From Pseudomonadota bacterium (lineage in GTDB: Bacteria > Pseudomonadota > Alphaproteobacteria > Rhizobiales > Rhizobiaceae), in contig JAEXXS010000215.1 of the NCBI GenBank assembly GCA_023451915.1, positions 1 through 7,200 on the forward strand: a stretch of 7,200 nt of DNA. Direction: 5' to 3'. The notes below the pieces were generated by a model, which saw only the letters and a program-made list of their open reading frames with translations, ran no database searches and was not told the origin of the DNA. The position numbers were made by a program, and so were the translations under genes. Shown here one piece after another: positions 6,349-7,200 of this stretch (its first letter is position 1; every line of letters begins with the position of its first letter).

Positions 6349-7200
6349 ATGCAGAACACACCGCTTGACGGTCTCAAGGTGGTTGAACTGGCCCGTATTC
6401 TGGCCGGTCCGTGGGTCGGCCAGACGCTTTCCGATCTGGGCGCAGACGTCATCAAGGTCGAAAGCCCGGAAGGCGACGACACGCGCAAATGGGGCCCGCC
6501 TTTCATTGAAGTCGAAGGCGAAAAGTCCGCGGCCTATTTCCATGCCTGCAATCGCGGCAAGCGCTCGATTACAGCGGATTTCCGCACGGAAGAGGGGCAG
6601 GAACTGGTGCGCCGCCTTGTCGCTGATGCGGATATTGTCATTGAGAATTTCAAACTCGGCGGCCTCGATAAATACGGCCTCGACTATGAGAGCCTCAAGG
6701 CGGTCAATCCGCGTCTGATCTATTGCTCCATCACCGGATTCGGACATGATGGTCCCTATGCCGAGCGGGCGGGCTATGACTTCATGATTCAGGGCATGGG
6801 CGGCATCATGGATCTGACCGGCGAGCCGGATCGTGAACCGCAGAAGATCGGTGTGGCCTTTGCAGACATTTTCACCGGCCTTTATAGTGTCATCGCCATC
6901 CAGTCGGCGCTGATCATGCGCCAGCGCACGGGCAAGGGCCAGCATATCGATATGGCGCTGTTCGACTGCATGTCGGCAGTCCTCGCCAATCAGGCCATGA
7001 ATTATCTGGCTTCCGGCGTTTCCCCGAAGCGCATGGGCAATGCACATCCCAATATCGCGCCATACCAGACGCTGCCGGTCTCTGACGGCTATTTCATCAT
7101 CGCTTGCGGAAATGACGGCCAGTTTGGCCGCCTGGTCGGTCTGTTGGACCTTGCAGAGCTTGCGAGCGACGAGCGCTTTGCGACCAATGCCGCCCGCGTC
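6349..7200 (+). CDS. gcdG: Family III (CaiB/BaiF) CoA-transferase, probable succinyl-CoA:glutarate CoA-transferase; 3' truncated
   Basis: The first 284 residues of a protein that is usually about 400 long; the frame is open at the window end. Family III CoA-transferases move CoA between carboxylic acids through a catalytic aspartate. Visible marks: LDGLKVVELARILAGPWVGQ (6-25), LGADVIKVESPEGDDTRKWG (30-49), NRGKRSITADF (68-78), YCSITGFGHDGPY (125-137), AGYDFMIQGMGG (141-152), FADIFTGLYS (171-180) with the likely nucleophile Asp173 (codon at 6865-6867), and RTGKGQHIDMALFDC. The DDTRKWGPPF and MGNAHPNIAPYQ stretches strongly resemble human SUGCT (C7orf10), which transfers CoA from succinyl-CoA to glutarate. 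Directly downstream of gcdH it would supply that enzyme's substrate, as gcdG does in Pseudomonas. The substrate is inferred from this resemblance and context, since family III members vary. It is probably co-transcribed with gcdH despite the intervening hairpin. Confidence 0.9.
   Translation, partial: MQNTPLDGLKVVELARILAGPWVGQTLSDLGADVIKVESPEGDDTRKWGPPFIEVEGEKSAAYFHACNRGKRSITADFRTEEGQELVRRLVADADIVIENFKLGGLDKYGLDYESLKAVNPRLIYCSITGFGHDGPYAERAGYDFMIQGMGGIMDLTGEPDREPQKIGVAFADIFTGLYSVIAIQSALIMRQRTGKGQHIDMALFDCMSAVLANQAMNYLASGVSPKRMGNAHPNIAPYQTLPVSDGYFIIACGNDGQFGRLVGLLDLAELASDERFATNAARV

Noticed and set aside
6271..7047. - strand open frame (258 codons) opposite the CoA-transferase gene
   Set aside because: The + strand frame carries clear family III CoA-transferase motifs across the same region, and the antisense product is unrecognisable.
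1..7200. Search for a new defence, mobile or repeat-based system
   Set aside because: No tandem or dispersed repeat arrays, transposase or integrase motifs, attachment sites or unexplained long non-coding stretches were seen, and all five genes fit known families.

Overview
The window looks like chromosomal DNA of an alphaproteobacterium, most likely of the Rhizobiales (Brucella/Ochrobactrum type). I infer this from the moderately high GC content, the codon use and the overall flavour of the proteins. No rRNA or other marker settles the taxonomy. There are no mobile elements, CRISPR arrays, tRNAs or rRNAs, and coding density is high: the three gaps are only 78 to 114 bases.

Layout from left to right: (1) most of an RND-family multidrug efflux permease on the + strand, whose N-terminus lies before base 1, closed by a strong intrinsic terminator at about 3021-3056. 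(2) A YhbW-like, luciferase-fold flavin oxidoreductase on the + strand (3099-4082). (3) A LysR-type regulator on the - strand (4052-4984), whose 3' end overlaps the oxidoreductase gene by 31 bases tail to tail. (4) Divergent from it, glutaryl-CoA dehydrogenase gcdH (5086-6270). (5) After a short gap holding a terminator-like hairpin, a family III (CaiB/BaiF) CoA-transferase resembling succinyl-CoA:glutarate CoA-transferase, cut off by the window end (6349 to beyond 7200).

Genes 3-5 form a recognisable glutarate utilisation unit. The CoA-transferase would activate glutarate with CoA taken from succinyl-CoA. GcdH would then oxidise and decarboxylate glutaryl-CoA to crotonyl-CoA. The divergent LysR regulator would control the pair, as GcdR does in Pseudomonas. 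The 101-base divergent promoter region carries a perfect 8+8 inverted repeat with a centred T-N11-A, the form expected of a LysR-type operator, about 64 bases upstream of a plausible gcdH transcription start.

The proteins belong to known families and I see no convincing new system. The less ordinary signals are at the DNA/RNA level. One is a strong hairpin inside the lysR coding end, just past the oxidoreductase stop codon. The others are the operator-like dyad, and mutually exclusive hairpins between gcdH and the CoA-transferase gene.
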